Shown here piece by piece: positions 8,509 through 17,920 of a DNA stretch of 64,000 nucleotides; positions within the stretch are counted from its first letter, which is position 1; each line of letters begins with the position of its first letter. The stretch spans positions 930,001 to 994,000 of the forward strand of contig NZ_CP091851.1 of the NCBI RefSeq assembly GCF_022059845.1. Reading direction: 5' to 3'. The stretch comes from Terrirubrum flagellatum. GTDB lineage: Bacteria; Pseudomonadota; Alphaproteobacteria; Rhizobiales; Beijerinckiaceae. Under the pieces are notes generated by a model. The model ran no database searches and had not been told where the DNA came from. It saw only the letters and a list, made by a program, of their open reading frames with translations. A program made the position numbers and the translations under genes.

Positions 8509-9360
8509 TCACGCCCACTTCATGCGGGTCAGCCGCGCGAAAATGATGACGATCAACGCGCCGCACAACGAAAGCATGAGCGCCATTGCTGAACCGAACG
8601 GCCATTGGAACGCGTCGATCAGCGTGTCGACAACAGTCACAGGCATGGTTTTCACGCGCATGCCGCCAATAAGCGCCGGCGTCACATAAGCGCTCATCGC
8701 CAGAATGAAGACGAGAATGCACCCGGACTGCACGCCGGGCATCGACAGGGGAAAGATCACCCGGCGAAAAATCGTCGTCCGTGACGCGCCGAGCGATCGC
8801 GCCGCTGATTCCAACGCAGGATCGACGCTTTGCAGCGCTCCCATGATGGGTAGCACCATGAAGGGCAGGAAGACGTGAACAAGGGCGAGCACGATGCCGA
8901 AGGTGTTGTACATCAGCGGCAGGGGCGCGCTGATCCAGCCGATATCCCGCAGCGAGCGATTGATGAGGCCGTTATTGCCGAGAATGATCGTCCAGCCATA
9001 GCTGCGGATGACGATGCCGACCAGGAGCGGCGAGAGAACGATACCGTAGTAGAGTCCGCGCATCCGCGTGTTTCCGCGCGCGAGCTGCCACGCCACGGGA
9101 TAGCTGACGAGAAGGCACAGCGCGGATGTGACAAAAGCGATGGCGATCGTGTTCCAGAGCTGCAGCCAGTAGAAGCTGTCGGAAAGAAACTTCCCATAGT
9201 TCTGCAAGGTGTAACCCGCGCCATAGGGCGCGCCCTGCGCCGGTGGGCGAAAGCTGATGAGAATGATGTTGAGATAGGGAAGAACCAGAAATACGCCGAC
9301 GAGAATCGCCGCAGGCGCGATCAGCAGCCACCGCTTCGAATTGGCGCGCGCAGGCGTCAC
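8509..9360 (-). CDS. ABC transporter inner-membrane permease (PotB-like)
   Basis: A 283-residue permease of the spermidine/putrescine-type group. The first helix is WLLIAPAAILVGVFLVLPYL; the EAA loop is SLGASRTTIFRRVIFPLSMPGV. I place the start at GTG 9360, which overlaps the TGA of the ATPase gene (GTGA) and is followed at once by a charged N-terminus and the first helix. The open frame upstream is a shadow of the ATPase. It forms the membrane channel together with the PotC-like subunit. Confidence 0.88.
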   Translation of the reverse strand: MTPARANSKRWLLIAPAAILVGVFLVLPYLNIILISFRPPAQGAPYGAGYTLQNYGKFLSDSFYWLQLWNTIAIAFVTSALCLLVSYPVAWQLARGNTRMRGLYYGIVLSPLLVGIVIRSYGWTIILGNNGLINRSLRDIGWISAPLPLMYNTFGIVLALVHVFLPFMVLPIMGALQSVDPALESAARSLGASRTTIFRRVIFPLSMPGVQSGCILVFILAMSAYVTPALIGGMRVKTMPVTVVDTLIDAFQWPFGSAMALMLSLCGALIVIIFARLTRMKWA

Positions 9361-10418
9361 GCTTTCGACCCGAGATGCCAGGCGGCGCCGGATGCGGTCG
9401 TCGCGCGCACGCGGTCGCCGGGCGAAAAGCGCACATGGGGCGCGGTCTGGGCCTGCAGCGCCGAGCCGTCGGCGAGCCTGAGCCGATAATCGATCGCGCT
9501 GCCGGAATACACCATCGATTCCACGAGCGCGGCGTGCGGCGCCGAGCTGTTGCAAGACGTCAGCGTCAGCGCCTCCGGTCTTACAAGCAGCAACGCCGTC
9601 CGATCCGACGCCACATCGCCGCCTGCGGCAAAGACGATATCGCCCAGCGCGGTTTCGGCTTGATAGGCGCCGTTGATGCGGCGAACCGCTCGCCCTTCGA
9701 TCACGTTCGCCTGGCCGACGAAGCTCGCCACTTCGAGCGAGGCCGGACGTTCATAGATATCGCTTGGCGAAGCGGCCTGCGCGACTCTGCCCTTGAACAT
9801 CACGACGACGCGGTCCGACATGGTGATCGCTTCGGACTGGTCATGAGTGACGTAGATGGCGGTAATGCCGACCCGCCGCTGCAGATCGCGGACAAAACTG
9901 CGCATTTCGTCGCGAAGCTTCGCGTCGAGATTGGCGAGCGGTTCGTCGAGCAGCAGGATCGACGGCTCGATGACAAGCGCGCGCGCCAGCGCGACGCGTT
10001 GCTGCTGGCCGCCCGACAATTGCCGGGGATATCGATCCTCCATGCCTTTGAGCTGCACCATGTCGACAACGCGCGCGATCCGCGCCGCCATCTCCGCCTT
10101 GGCGACGTGCCGCATCTCCAGGCCGAAGGCCAGATTGCCGACGACCGTCATATGCGGAAACAGCGCATAGTTCTGGAACACCATGCCGATGTCGCGCTTC
10201 TCCGCAGGCGTATGTGTTACGTCGCGGCCGTCAAAAGCCACCGCGCCGCTGTCGGGCTCCTCGAAACCGGCGATGATCTTCAATGTCGTCGTCTTGCCGC
10301 AACCGGAGGGACCAAGGAGGGAGACGAATTCGCCCTGCTCCACAGACAGCGACACGCCATCGATGGCGCGCGTCGATCCGTAGGTTTTCACCAGGGATGT
10401 CAGAGCGACGCCGGTCAT
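9357..10418 (-). CDS. ABC transporter ATP-binding protein (PotA-like)
   Basis: A 353-residue ATPase that drives the importer. Walker A is GPSGCGKTT (36-44), the Q-loop is VFQNYALFPH (80-89), the signature is LSGGQQQR (134-141) and Walker B is ILLLDEP (154-160), followed by the H-loop THDQSEA. A C-terminal TOBE domain (about 275-345) includes LLLVRPEALTL, as in PotA/FbpC-type ATPases. It is encoded between the binding protein and the first permease and overlaps the latter by four bases. Confidence 0.93.
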   Translation of the reverse strand: MTGVALTSLVKTYGSTRAIDGVSLSVEQGEFVSLLGPSGCGKTTTLKIIAGFEEPDSGAVAFDGRDVTHTPAEKRDIGMVFQNYALFPHMTVVGNLAFGLEMRHVAKAEMAARIARVVDMVQLKGMEDRYPRQLSGGQQQRVALARALVIEPSILLLDEPLANLDAKLRDEMRSFVRDLQRRVGITAIYVTHDQSEAITMSDRVVVMFKGRVAQAASPSDIYERPASLEVASFVGQANVIEGRAVRRINGAYQAETALGDIVFAAGGDVASDRTALLLVRPEALTLTSCNSSAPHAALVESMVYSGSAIDYRLRLADGSALQAQTAPHVRFSPGDRVRATTASGAAWHLGSKA

Positions 10419-10479
10419 CCGGGCGCGCCTACGGTTCTTTTTGAAAGCGGCCGCGGCGCAGCCCGCAAAAGGAAGAACT

Positions 10480-11520
10480 TCATTTGATCGACTTGTTCCA
10501 GCCTTCCGTTAGTTCGGTCGCTTTGGAATTGACGAAATCCCAGTCGACTTTCATGATTTTCGACATCATCGTTTCGCCTGATATCGGCACGTCAGGCGCG
10601 AGATCAGCCGGCACGGCGACCTTCTTGTTCACTGGCGATACAAAGAATTCGCGCGCCAGCAGAAGCTGGGTCTCGGGCGAGAGGATGTAGTTGATATATT
10701 CGAGAGCAAGCGGCTTGGCGTCGCCGAATTTGGCGACGCTGAAAGTCTGATCCCACATGATCAATCCTTCCTCCGGCGCGATGCAGGCGACGGGGAGGCC
10801 CTGTTTTTTCAGCCGCGCGATCTCGCCGAAATCGTAAGGCGCAACGATAATCTCGCCAGACGACATCATGGTCGACATGTTGAAATCGGTTTGCAGGACC
10901 GGGCCGAGCTTGCCGAGCGCGGCGAACCCGGCGTCGAGATCAGTCACGCCCTTGCCGAACATCTGGCCCGCCAGAAGCACCATCATCTTCCCGGCGCTGT
11001 TGACGATGTTGTAGAGGCCGATCTTGCCTTTGAATTCAGGATTCTCCCAAAGATCGCGCCAGCGTTTCGGCGGCGTCTTCACGAGGTCCGTGCGATAGCC
11101 GATCCCGATCGGTGAGATCATGCCGACCGCCGCATCGCCGCCGCCTGTCTGCGCGATAGGATAGAGATCAGCGTAATTCGGCACCTTCGCCATATCGAGC
11201 GGATCGAAATATCCTTCCTTTCGCAGCGTCGAGGCAAACACCTCGTTCATCATGATCATGGAGTAGGGTGGTTTGTCCTTGCTGGCCGCGCGCATATTCG
11301 CGGTGAAAGTTCGACCGAAGCCAACGTCGAGCGTCACTTCGGCGCCGCTCTTCTTGACGAAATCCGGGATGAGGCTCTGCCGCCAGAACTTCTCCCAAAC
11401 GCCGCCATAGGTCGTGACCACCAGTTTGCGCGCAGCCTGGGCGAGAGCCGGATTCTGCAACATCGCCGGGCCCATCAGCGCGGCGAGGGCGGTCACAATT
11501 GTTCTGCGATCTGGCGTCAT
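10480..11520 (-). CDS. ABC transporter periplasmic substrate-binding protein (PotD / extracellular family 1 type)
   Basis: A 346-residue receptor with a signal peptide (MTPDRRTIVTALAALMGPAM..., Ala-Leu-Ala cleavage site near residue 30). The mature protein begins ARKLVVTTYGGVWEKFWRQ, the entry typical of PotD/spermidine-putrescine-like receptors, and ends with the helical NSKATELTEGWNK. ATG 11520 is preceded by GAGGAGGGAGA, a strong ribosome site. First gene of the leftward operon. In Hyphomicrobiales such receptors bind polyamines, opines, amino-sugars or aromatic amines, so the ligand is open. Confidence 0.88.
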   Translation of the reverse strand: MTPDRRTIVTALAALMGPAMLQNPALAQAARKLVVTTYGGVWEKFWRQSLIPDFVKKSGAEVTLDVGFGRTFTANMRAASKDKPPYSMIMMNEVFASTLRKEGYFDPLDMAKVPNYADLYPIAQTGGGDAAVGMISPIGIGYRTDLVKTPPKRWRDLWENPEFKGKIGLYNIVNSAGKMMVLLAGQMFGKGVTDLDAGFAALGKLGPVLQTDFNMSTMMSSGEIIVAPYDFGEIARLKKQGLPVACIAPEEGLIMWDQTFSVAKFGDAKPLALEYINYILSPETQLLLAREFFVSPVNKKVAVPADLAPDVPISGETMMSKIMKVDWDFVNSKATELTEGWNKSIK

Positions 11521-11585
11521 CGGTCTCCCTCCTCGATCCCCGGGGCGCAAGCGACCCATGCAGATTGTGGGCCATTCCAAAAAAA

Positions 11586-11593
11586 TGTATACA
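11586..11593. promoter_or_regulatory. TGTATACA palindrome between divergent operons, candidate GntR/FCD operator
   Basis: TGTATACA lies in a short A-rich patch (11578-11600), 65 bases from the binding-protein start at 11520 and 65 bases from the nucleoside hydrolase start at 11659. FCD-type GntR proteins commonly bind short palindromes of this kind (TTGTATACAA-like), and such a regulator is encoded at the far end of the leftward operon. One site in the middle could govern both directions. Confidence 0.45.
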
Positions 11594-11658
11594 AAAAATA
11601 TCGCCCGCGCAAAGATGCGTTTCGCGGCGCGCTCGGCGCGCCCGGATGAGGAGCGGCC

Positions 11659-12597
11659 ATGGCCGAACGATTGATTATCGACACCGATCCCGGCCAGGAC
11701 GACGCGTTCGCCATCCTGCTTGCGCTGGCCTCGCCGGAATTCGAGGTCCTGGGGCTCACGGCGGTCGCCGGCAATGTTCCGGTTTCAACAACCGCAGCGA
11801 ACTGCCGTCGCCTCGTCGAGATCGCTGGAAAGTCTCATATTCCGGCATTTGCGGGCTGCGACCGTCCGTTGCTTCGGCCGGCGCGCCATGCCGCGGATAT
11901 TCATGGCGAAGGCGGCATTGACGGCTATGATTTTGCAGCGCCGGCTCATCCTGTAGAGTCGAAGCACGCGGTCGACTGGCTGGTCGAAACGCTGCTCGCA
12001 TCGCCGGAGAAAAGCGTCACGATCACGCCGCTCGGGCCGATGACGAATATCGCCGCAGCGCTCATCCGCGAGCCGAAGATCGCAAGCCGCATCAAGCGGA
12101 TCGTCAATATGGGCGGCGGCTTTTTCGAGGGCGGCAACATCGCGCCTGCTGCGGAATTCAATATTTTGGTCGATCCTGAAGCCGCGGCGATCGTCTTCAA
12201 GAGCGGCGTCGCGCTCGCTTCGGTTCCGATCGACTGCACGCTCAACGCGCTGACGCCGGATAGCTGGATCGCAGATCTCGCAGCGTTGAAGACGCCCGTC
12301 GGAGACGCCTGCGCTGGCATGATGCGTTTCTTCGAGGCTTACGGAAACAAGAAGTACGGCACGAAGACGCGGCCGCTGCATGACGCGCTTGCGGTCGGAT
12401 ATGCGCTGTGGCCGGACCTGTTCAGCGGCCGCCATTGCAATGTGGAGATCGAGACGTCGTCGCCATTGACCCTCGGCATGACAGTCGTCGACTGGTGGGG
12501 CGTCAGCGGCCGGCGCGCGAACTGCTTCTGGGTGAAGAGTTGCGATGCCGAACAATTTTACGCGCGCATGCTGGCGCGGCTCGCTCTCCTGAAATGA
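11659..12597 (+). CDS. Inosine-uridine-preferring nucleoside hydrolase family protein
   Basis: A 312-residue protein with the family's calcium-binding N-terminal motif DTDPGQDDA (8-16), the TPLGPMTNIA segment (about 115-124), and the late HDALAVGYALWPDLF that supplies the last metal ligand. These enzymes cleave the N-glycosidic bond of nucleosides into ribose and base. It is the first gene of the rightward operon; its stop overlaps the ATG of the oxidoreductase (ATGA). The context with amine-type transport and aromatic-acid enzymes suggests that the true substrate may be an atypical N-riboside. Confidence 0.9.
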   Translation: MAERLIIDTDPGQDDAFAILLALASPEFEVLGLTAVAGNVPVSTTAANCRRLVEIAGKSHIPAFAGCDRPLLRPARHAADIHGEGGIDGYDFAAPAHPVESKHAVDWLVETLLASPEKSVTITPLGPMTNIAAALIREPKIASRIKRIVNMGGGFFEGGNIAPAAEFNILVDPEAAAIVFKSGVALASVPIDCTLNALTPDSWIADLAALKTPVGDACAGMMRFFEAYGNKKYGTKTRPLHDALAVGYALWPDLFSGRHCNVEIETSSPLTLGMTVVDWWGVSGRRANCFWVKSCDAEQFYARMLARLALLK

Positions 12598-15500
12598 CAA
12601 GCATTCCCGTAGCCAACGCGTCGCAGCGCCAGAGCGTCTCATCCTCAAGCGCGAATAATCGGCCTTTCACGTCGGCCGCGCTCGATGATCGCTATATGAG
12701 CGAAAGGGGACCGGTTCTGCTGTCAGGCGTCCAGGCGCTCGTGCGGCTGGCGTTGCTGCAGCGACAGCGCGATGCGCGCCAGGGGCTCAACACGGCGGGC
12801 TTCATTTCGGGCTATCGCGGTTCGCCGCTCGCCGGTCTTGATCGCGAACTCGCGCGCGCCAAGCGTCATCTCGACGCGCATCATATCGTCTTCAAGCCGG
12901 GCCTGAACGAAGACCTCGCTGCGACCGCGATCTGGGGAACACAGCAGACAGGGCTTTTTCCGGGCGCGCGTTACGACGGCGTGTTCTCCATGTGGTACGG
13001 CAAGGGGCCGGGTGTCGATCGCAGCATGGACGCCATCCGCCACGCCAACGCTTTCGGTACGAGCCGGCAGGGCGGCGCGCTGCTCATGCTGGGCGACGAT
13101 CACGGCGCCGTATCCTCGACCTTCCCGCATCAGAGCGAGCATAATCTCGCTTCTGCAATGGTTCCGGTATTGAGTCCTGCGGGCCTCGGCGAATTTCTCG
13201 ATCTTGGTCTGCTCGGCTGGGCGATGAGCCGTCATTCCGGCGCCTGGGTCGGATTCAAATGCCAGACGGAGATTGTCGAATGCACGACGACCTTCGACGT
13301 CGATCCGGACCGTCTGACGATCATCGAACCGTCGACGGAGAACGGGTCGGACAATTTATGGATTCGCTGGCCTGATAGGGCGCTGGCGATGGAGGAGCGG
13401 CTGATCGAGCGCAAGATGCGCGCCGTCGCGGCCTTCGCGCGCGCCAACAAACTGGATCGCGTGACGCTCGATTCCCGTCGCGCGCGCATCGGAATCGCGG
13501 CCTCCGGCAAAGCCTGGCTCGATCTGCAAGCTGCGCTTGCGATGCTCGGCGTCGACGCCGCGCGCGCCGAAGCTCTCGGCCTGCGCCTCTATAAGATCGG
13601 CATGGTCTGGCCCCTCGAAGCGGAAGGGCTCATCGAATTCGCGGACGGCCTCGAAGAGATTCTGGTGGTTGAAGAAAAGCGGCCTGTGATCGAGGAGCAG
13701 ATCAAGTCGCTTCTCTTCAACGCGCCCGCGGATCGCCGTCCGCGCGTGGTGGGCAAGATGGACGAGCGCGGCGCGCCGCTGCTGCCAAGCCACGGCGAGA
13801 TCGATCCGGTTGTGGTTGCGCGAGTCGTCGCGTCGCGGATTGGCGCCGACGATGTGATCGCGGCGCGGCTGAGGTTGGTCGAGGCGCGCGAAACTTCGTC
13901 GCCAAGGACGTCGCCAGCTCTCGCGCGCGAAGCCTATTTTTGCTCGGGCTGTCCGCACAGCGTCTCCACGCGCGTGCCCGAAGGAAGCCAGGCGCTGACC
14001 GGCATCGGCTGCCACATGATGGTCGTCGGCATGGATCGCGACACCTCGACGTTCACGCAAATGGGCGGTGAAGGAGTGGGCTGGATCGGCATGTCGCCAT
14101 TCACGACCCAGACCCACATGTTCGTAAATATGGGCGACGGCACCTATTTTCATTCCGGCGTCCTTGCGATCCGCGCCGCGATCGCCGCGAAGGTGAATGC
14201 GACCTACAAGATCCTGTTCAATGACGCCGTCGCAATGACCGGTGGTCAGCCGCATGACGGCGAACTGACCGTGCCCGACGTCGCGCGACAGATGCTGGCG
14301 GAAGGCGCGCAAGAGGTGGTTGTGGTTGCGGAGGAGCCGGAGCGTCTCGCGGGCCGCCTGCCTCGCGGCGTCCGACTCTTCCCGCGCGATGAGCTCGACG
14401 CCGTTCAAAGATGCCTGCGCGAGCAGCGCGGCGTCACCATATTGATCTACGATCAGGTTTGCGCGGCCGAGAAGCGACGGCGGCGCAAGCGCGGCCAGCA
14501 TCGCCAACCGGAGCGCCGCGCATTCATCAACGATCTCGTCTGCGAGGGATGCGGCGACTGTTCCGCTGTTTCCAATTGCATCTCGATCGAACCGCATGAG
14601 ACGGAGTTCGGCCGCAAGCGCCGGATCAACCAGTCAAGCTGCAACACCGATCTTTCCTGCATCAATGGGTTCTGCCCCAGCTTCGTGACGATCGAAGGCG
14701 GCCGCTTGCGGCGACCCGAGGCGCAAGCGCCGCCAGCGGACAGCATGGTGCGGCTGCCGACGCCCACCTGCGCGCCGCTCGATCGCATCCGGAATCTGCT
14801 TCTCGCAGGCGTCGGCGGAACGGGCGTCGTGACCATCTCTGCAATCCTGGCGATGGCGGCGCATCTCGACGGCGGCGCCGCGCTGGCGCTCGATCAAACC
14901 GGGCTCGCACAGAAAAATGGGTCAGTGATGTCGCATCTGCGCATCGGCCCGCGCGTGAGCCGGTTCGGCCCGCCCCGCATCGGCTTGGGCGAAACGGATC
15001 TGTTGCTTGGATTTGACATGAATGTTGCGGGCTCGCCCGCGGCGCTTGCGACTCTCGCGCCCAATCAATCTTTCGCGCTCATCGATAGCCAGGTGACCCC
15101 GACCGCGGCCTTCATGCGCGACGGCGCCGTCGACTTTCGCGCCGCAGCGACCTTGCGCGCGATTGCGCGCGCAGCTGGCGAGGATCGTTCGCGTGTTCTC
15201 CCCGCCGCTCGTCTCGCCGAAGCGCTCCTTGGCGACGCGATCGCGGGCAACATGCTGCTGCTGGGCTGCGCATGGCAGGAGGGCTTGATTCCGCTCAGCC
15301 TCGGCGCGATCGAACGCGCGATCGAACTCAATGGGACAGCGGCGGGCATGAACAAGAACGCCTTCGCCTGGGGGCGTCTTGCGGCGTTCGATCTCGCCGC
15401 CGTCGAGGCGGCCGCCGCGATTGCGCAAGACGATAAAGCAGGCGGGCCGCAGCATGATCTGGATGCGATCGTCGCGCGACATGCGGAATTCCTTACCGCC

Positions 15501-16109
15501 TATCAGGATGCGGCCTACGCCGACCGCTATCGGCGACTGGTCGCCGCGGCGCAAAGGGCGGAAGCGATGCGCGCTCCGGGCCGCAGCGGCTTCGCGGAAG
15601 CCGTCGCACGCTGCGGTTTCAAGCTTATGGCCGTGAAGGACGAATATGAGGTGGCGCGCCTGCATGTCGACGCGGCGTTTCGCGCCAAGATCGATCGCCA
15701 GTTCGAGCCCGGTTATCGCCTGCAATTCCATTTCGCGCCGCCGCTGTTCGCGCGCGTCAATGAAAGGACCGGCGCTCCGGCAAAGATCGCGTTCGGCCCG
15801 TGGGTCCTGCCTTTGCTGCGACTACTCGCGAAGCTCAAATCGCTGCGTGGCGGCGCGTTCGATATTTTCGGCCGCTCCGCCGAGAGGCGCATGGAACGCG
15901 CCCTCGCAAGCGACTACATCGGGCTCATGCGGCGCCTTTTCGATGAGCTGACGCCTGAGAACCACGGCGTCGCGACGGCTCTGGCCTCGCTTCCCGAAGA
16001 CATCAGGGGTTTCGGGCATGTGAAGGCCGCGTCGATCGAGCGTGCGCTGAAGAAGCAGGTCGAATTGATAGCGCATCTTGAAACGCCCCGCACGGCCGAG
16101 GCGCGGTGA
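12594..16109 (+). CDS. Indolepyruvate:ferredoxin oxidoreductase, fused alpha/beta-type (2-ketoacid oxidoreductase)
   Basis: A 1171-residue thiamine-diphosphate, iron-sulfur enzyme that oxidatively decarboxylates aryl or branched 2-keto acids to acyl-CoA. Order of parts: pyruvate-oxidoreductase-like N-terminal domain (about 45-250), TPP domain with GDG at 514-516 and a downstream FND, an iron-sulfur segment with Cys650, 653, 656 and 662 plus Cys683, 689 and 694, and a gamma domain beginning with the nucleotide-fold GVGGTG near 739. Length matches the fused family (about 1150-1180). ATG 12594 overlaps the previous stop; its own TGA overlaps the next GTG. The acyl-CoA product fits the acyl-CoA enzymes that follow. 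Confidence 0.92.
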   Translation: MTSIPVANASQRQSVSSSSANNRPFTSAALDDRYMSERGPVLLSGVQALVRLALLQRQRDARQGLNTAGFISGYRGSPLAGLDRELARAKRHLDAHHIVFKPGLNEDLAATAIWGTQQTGLFPGARYDGVFSMWYGKGPGVDRSMDAIRHANAFGTSRQGGALLMLGDDHGAVSSTFPHQSEHNLASAMVPVLSPAGLGEFLDLGLLGWAMSRHSGAWVGFKCQTEIVECTTTFDVDPDRLTIIEPSTENGSDNLWIRWPDRALAMEERLIERKMRAVAAFARANKLDRVTLDSRRARIGIAASGKAWLDLQAALAMLGVDAARAEALGLRLYKIGMVWPLEAEGLIEFADGLEEILVVEEKRPVIEEQIKSLLFNAPADRRPRVVGKMDERGAPLLPSHGEIDPVVVARVVASRIGADDVIAARLRLVEARETSSPRTSPALAREAYFCSGCPHSVSTRVPEGSQALTGIGCHMMVVGMDRDTSTFTQMGGEGVGWIGMSPFTTQTHMFVNMGDGTYFHSGVLAIRAAIAAKVNATYKILFNDAVAMTGGQPHDGELTVPDVARQMLAEGAQEVVVVAEEPERLAGRLPRGVRLFPRDELDAVQRCLREQRGVTILIYDQVCAAEKRRRRKRGQHRQPERRAFINDLVCEGCGDCSAVSNCISIEPHETEFGRKRRINQSSCNTDLSCINGFCPSFVTIEGGRLRRPEAQAPPADSMVRLPTPTCAPLDRIRNLLLAGVGGTGVVTISAILAMAAHLDGGAALALDQTGLAQKNGSVMSHLRIGPRVSRFGPPRIGLGETDLLLGFDMNVAGSPAALATLAPNQSFALIDSQVTPTAAFMRDGAVDFRAAATLRAIARAAGEDRSRVLPAARLAEALLGDAIAGNMLLLGCAWQEGLIPLSLGAIERAIELNGTAAGMNKNAFAWGRLAAFDLAAVEAAAAIAQDDKAGGPQHDLDAIVARHAEFLTAYQDAAYADRYRRLVAAAQRAEAMRAPGRSGFAEAVARCGFKLMAVKDEYEVARLHVDAAFRAKIDRQFEPGYRLQFHFAPPLFARVNERTGAPAKIAFGPWVLPLLRLLAKLKSLRGGAFDIFGRSAERRMERALASDYIGLMRRLFDELTPENHGVATALASLPEDIRGFGHVKAASIERALKKQVELIAHLETPRTAEAR

Positions 16110-17920
16110 TCATGGAAAGCGCGAACCGGAAATTATTCGCGCCCGCGGCCGTGACATGCGAGCCGCATGCCGGCGGCGGCTGGTCGCTTCGCTCGCCGAT
16201 ATCACTGCCTGACGGACTCGACTCGATTCCCGACCGGCTCGCAATGTGGGCGCGGAAAGCGCCTGATTGCACGCTTGTCGCCGAGAGGGCGGGGCAGGGT
16301 TGGCGTCGCTTGACCTATGCCGACGCCTGGTCGCGATCCGCAGGCATTGCGGCGCGGCTGGCGAGACGGGGATCGTCGCCTGAACGTCCGATCATGATTG
16401 TCGGCGGCGCGTCCATTGCGCATTTCCTGTTGCGGCTTGGCGCGATGCGTGCCGGCGTTCCCTTTGCGCCCATATCGCCTGCGCTGCTGCGCTATGGCGC
16501 GATCGACAGACTCGGCGGAATGATCGGTCGCCTCAATCCCGGCTTGATCGCGCTCTCCGAAGACTGTTCATGCCTGTGGCCTGAAAAGCTCGCGCAAGGC
16601 GTCGACATCATATCTCTCGACGATATCGAAGCCGGCGACGCGCCCAATCTCCCGCGCCTCAGCGAAGAGAGACCAGCCATAGCCGATCTTGATTCCGTCG
16701 CCGCGATTTTCTTCACATCGGGATCGACTGACGAGCCGAAAGGCGTCGTCATGACCCATCGCAACCTGTCAGCCAATCAGGCCGCCTACCAGTTGCTCTG
16801 GCCTTTTCTTGGCGCCCATCCCCCTGTGATACTCGACTGGTTGCCATGGCACCACACCTTCGGCGGCAACGACAATATTCACAAGGCGATCTGGAACGGC
16901 GGCTCCTACTATATCGATGATGGCTTGCCGACGCCGGACGGGATCGCCCGCACAATTGAAAACGTCAGCCTGACCGCGCCGACCATTCACATCAATGTTC
17001 CCAAGGGCTTGGACCTGCTGGTTTCGCGCCTGGAGTCAGACATCGATTTCTTTAGAGATTTTTTCCAACGTCTCGACGCGGTGTTCTTCGCCGGCGCTGC
17101 GATGAGTTCAGAGCTGTGGGCGCGGCTGAACAAGATCATCGGGCGCGCTCGTGAGGAAACCGGACGCGACATCGCGCTCGTCTCGGGATATGGCGCAACG
17201 GAGTCTGGATCGACCATTTGCCTCGTTCATTTCCCGATCGATCGTCCAACCGCGCTCGGCTTGCCGCTGCCTGGATTTTCTCTTCGCCTTCATCCCGTCG
17301 AAGACAAGCTTGAAGTCCGCATAAAGGGACCGAGCGTCACGCCGGCCTACTGGAATGACCTCGAACGCAGCGTCGCGGCCTTTGACGATGAGGGGTATTA
17401 CCGCACGGGAGACGCTGCGCGCCTTCTCGACGACGATGCGCCCGAAAGAGGCCTTTTGTTCGATGGGCGGATTGCCGAGGATTTCAAATTGGCGAACGGC
17501 GCCTGGGTCTCCGTCGGCCCGTTGCGGGCGGCGTTGATGACGGCGCTTGCGCCCTTCGCGCGAGATGTTCTGATCGCCGGCGCCGATCGAGACCGGCTGG
17601 GTCTGATCGTCTTTGTCGATGTCGAAGCGTGCCGCAGCGCGCTTCAGGACAATGATGCGCAGAACGGGCCAGATTCCGCCATGCTGCGACACGCCATTGC
17701 TGAACGGTTGCGCGGCCACAATGCGCAAAATCCGGCGTCGACCCGATCGATCGCGCGCGTCGCGCTTGATTTTGACGGGCCTTCGGCCGAACGCGGCGAA
17801 GTCAACGACAAGGGCTACGTCAATCAGCGGCAAGCCTTGCGCAACCGTTCGTCGACAGTCGCCCATCTTTTCTCCGATCCACCTTCCGCCGCCATACTCA
17901 TCGTCGAGAACAATGCATGA
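16106..17920 (+). CDS. Feruloyl-CoA synthase-like AMP-forming acid:CoA ligase
   Basis: A 604-residue adenylate-forming ligase. The phosphate loop FTSGSTDEPKG lies near 202-212, the A8-type YRTGDAARL near 431, and the C-terminal domain has FKLANGAWVSVGPLR and GEVNDKGYVNQR, both characteristic of feruloyl-CoA synthases rather than fatty acyl-CoA synthetases. The reaction is aromatic acid + ATP + CoA to aryl-CoA. The start is GTG 16106 overlapping the previous stop (GTGA), or ATG 16112 two codons later. With the hydratase next door it resembles a phenylpropanoid side-chain pathway. Confidence 0.87.
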   Translation: MIMESANRKLFAPAAVTCEPHAGGGWSLRSPISLPDGLDSIPDRLAMWARKAPDCTLVAERAGQGWRRLTYADAWSRSAGIAARLARRGSSPERPIMIVGGASIAHFLLRLGAMRAGVPFAPISPALLRYGAIDRLGGMIGRLNPGLIALSEDCSCLWPEKLAQGVDIISLDDIEAGDAPNLPRLSEERPAIADLDSVAAIFFTSGSTDEPKGVVMTHRNLSANQAAYQLLWPFLGAHPPVILDWLPWHHTFGGNDNIHKAIWNGGSYYIDDGLPTPDGIARTIENVSLTAPTIHINVPKGLDLLVSRLESDIDFFRDFFQRLDAVFFAGAAMSSELWARLNKIIGRAREETGRDIALVSGYGATESGSTICLVHFPIDRPTALGLPLPGFSLRLHPVEDKLEVRIKGPSVTPAYWNDLERSVAAFDDEGYYRTGDAARLLDDDAPERGLLFDGRIAEDFKLANGAWVSVGPLRAALMTALAPFARDVLIAGADRDRLGLIVFVDVEACRSALQDNDAQNGPDSAMLRHAIAERLRGHNAQNPASTRSIARVALDFDGPSAERGEVNDKGYVNQRQALRNRSSTVAHLFSDPPSAAILIVENNA

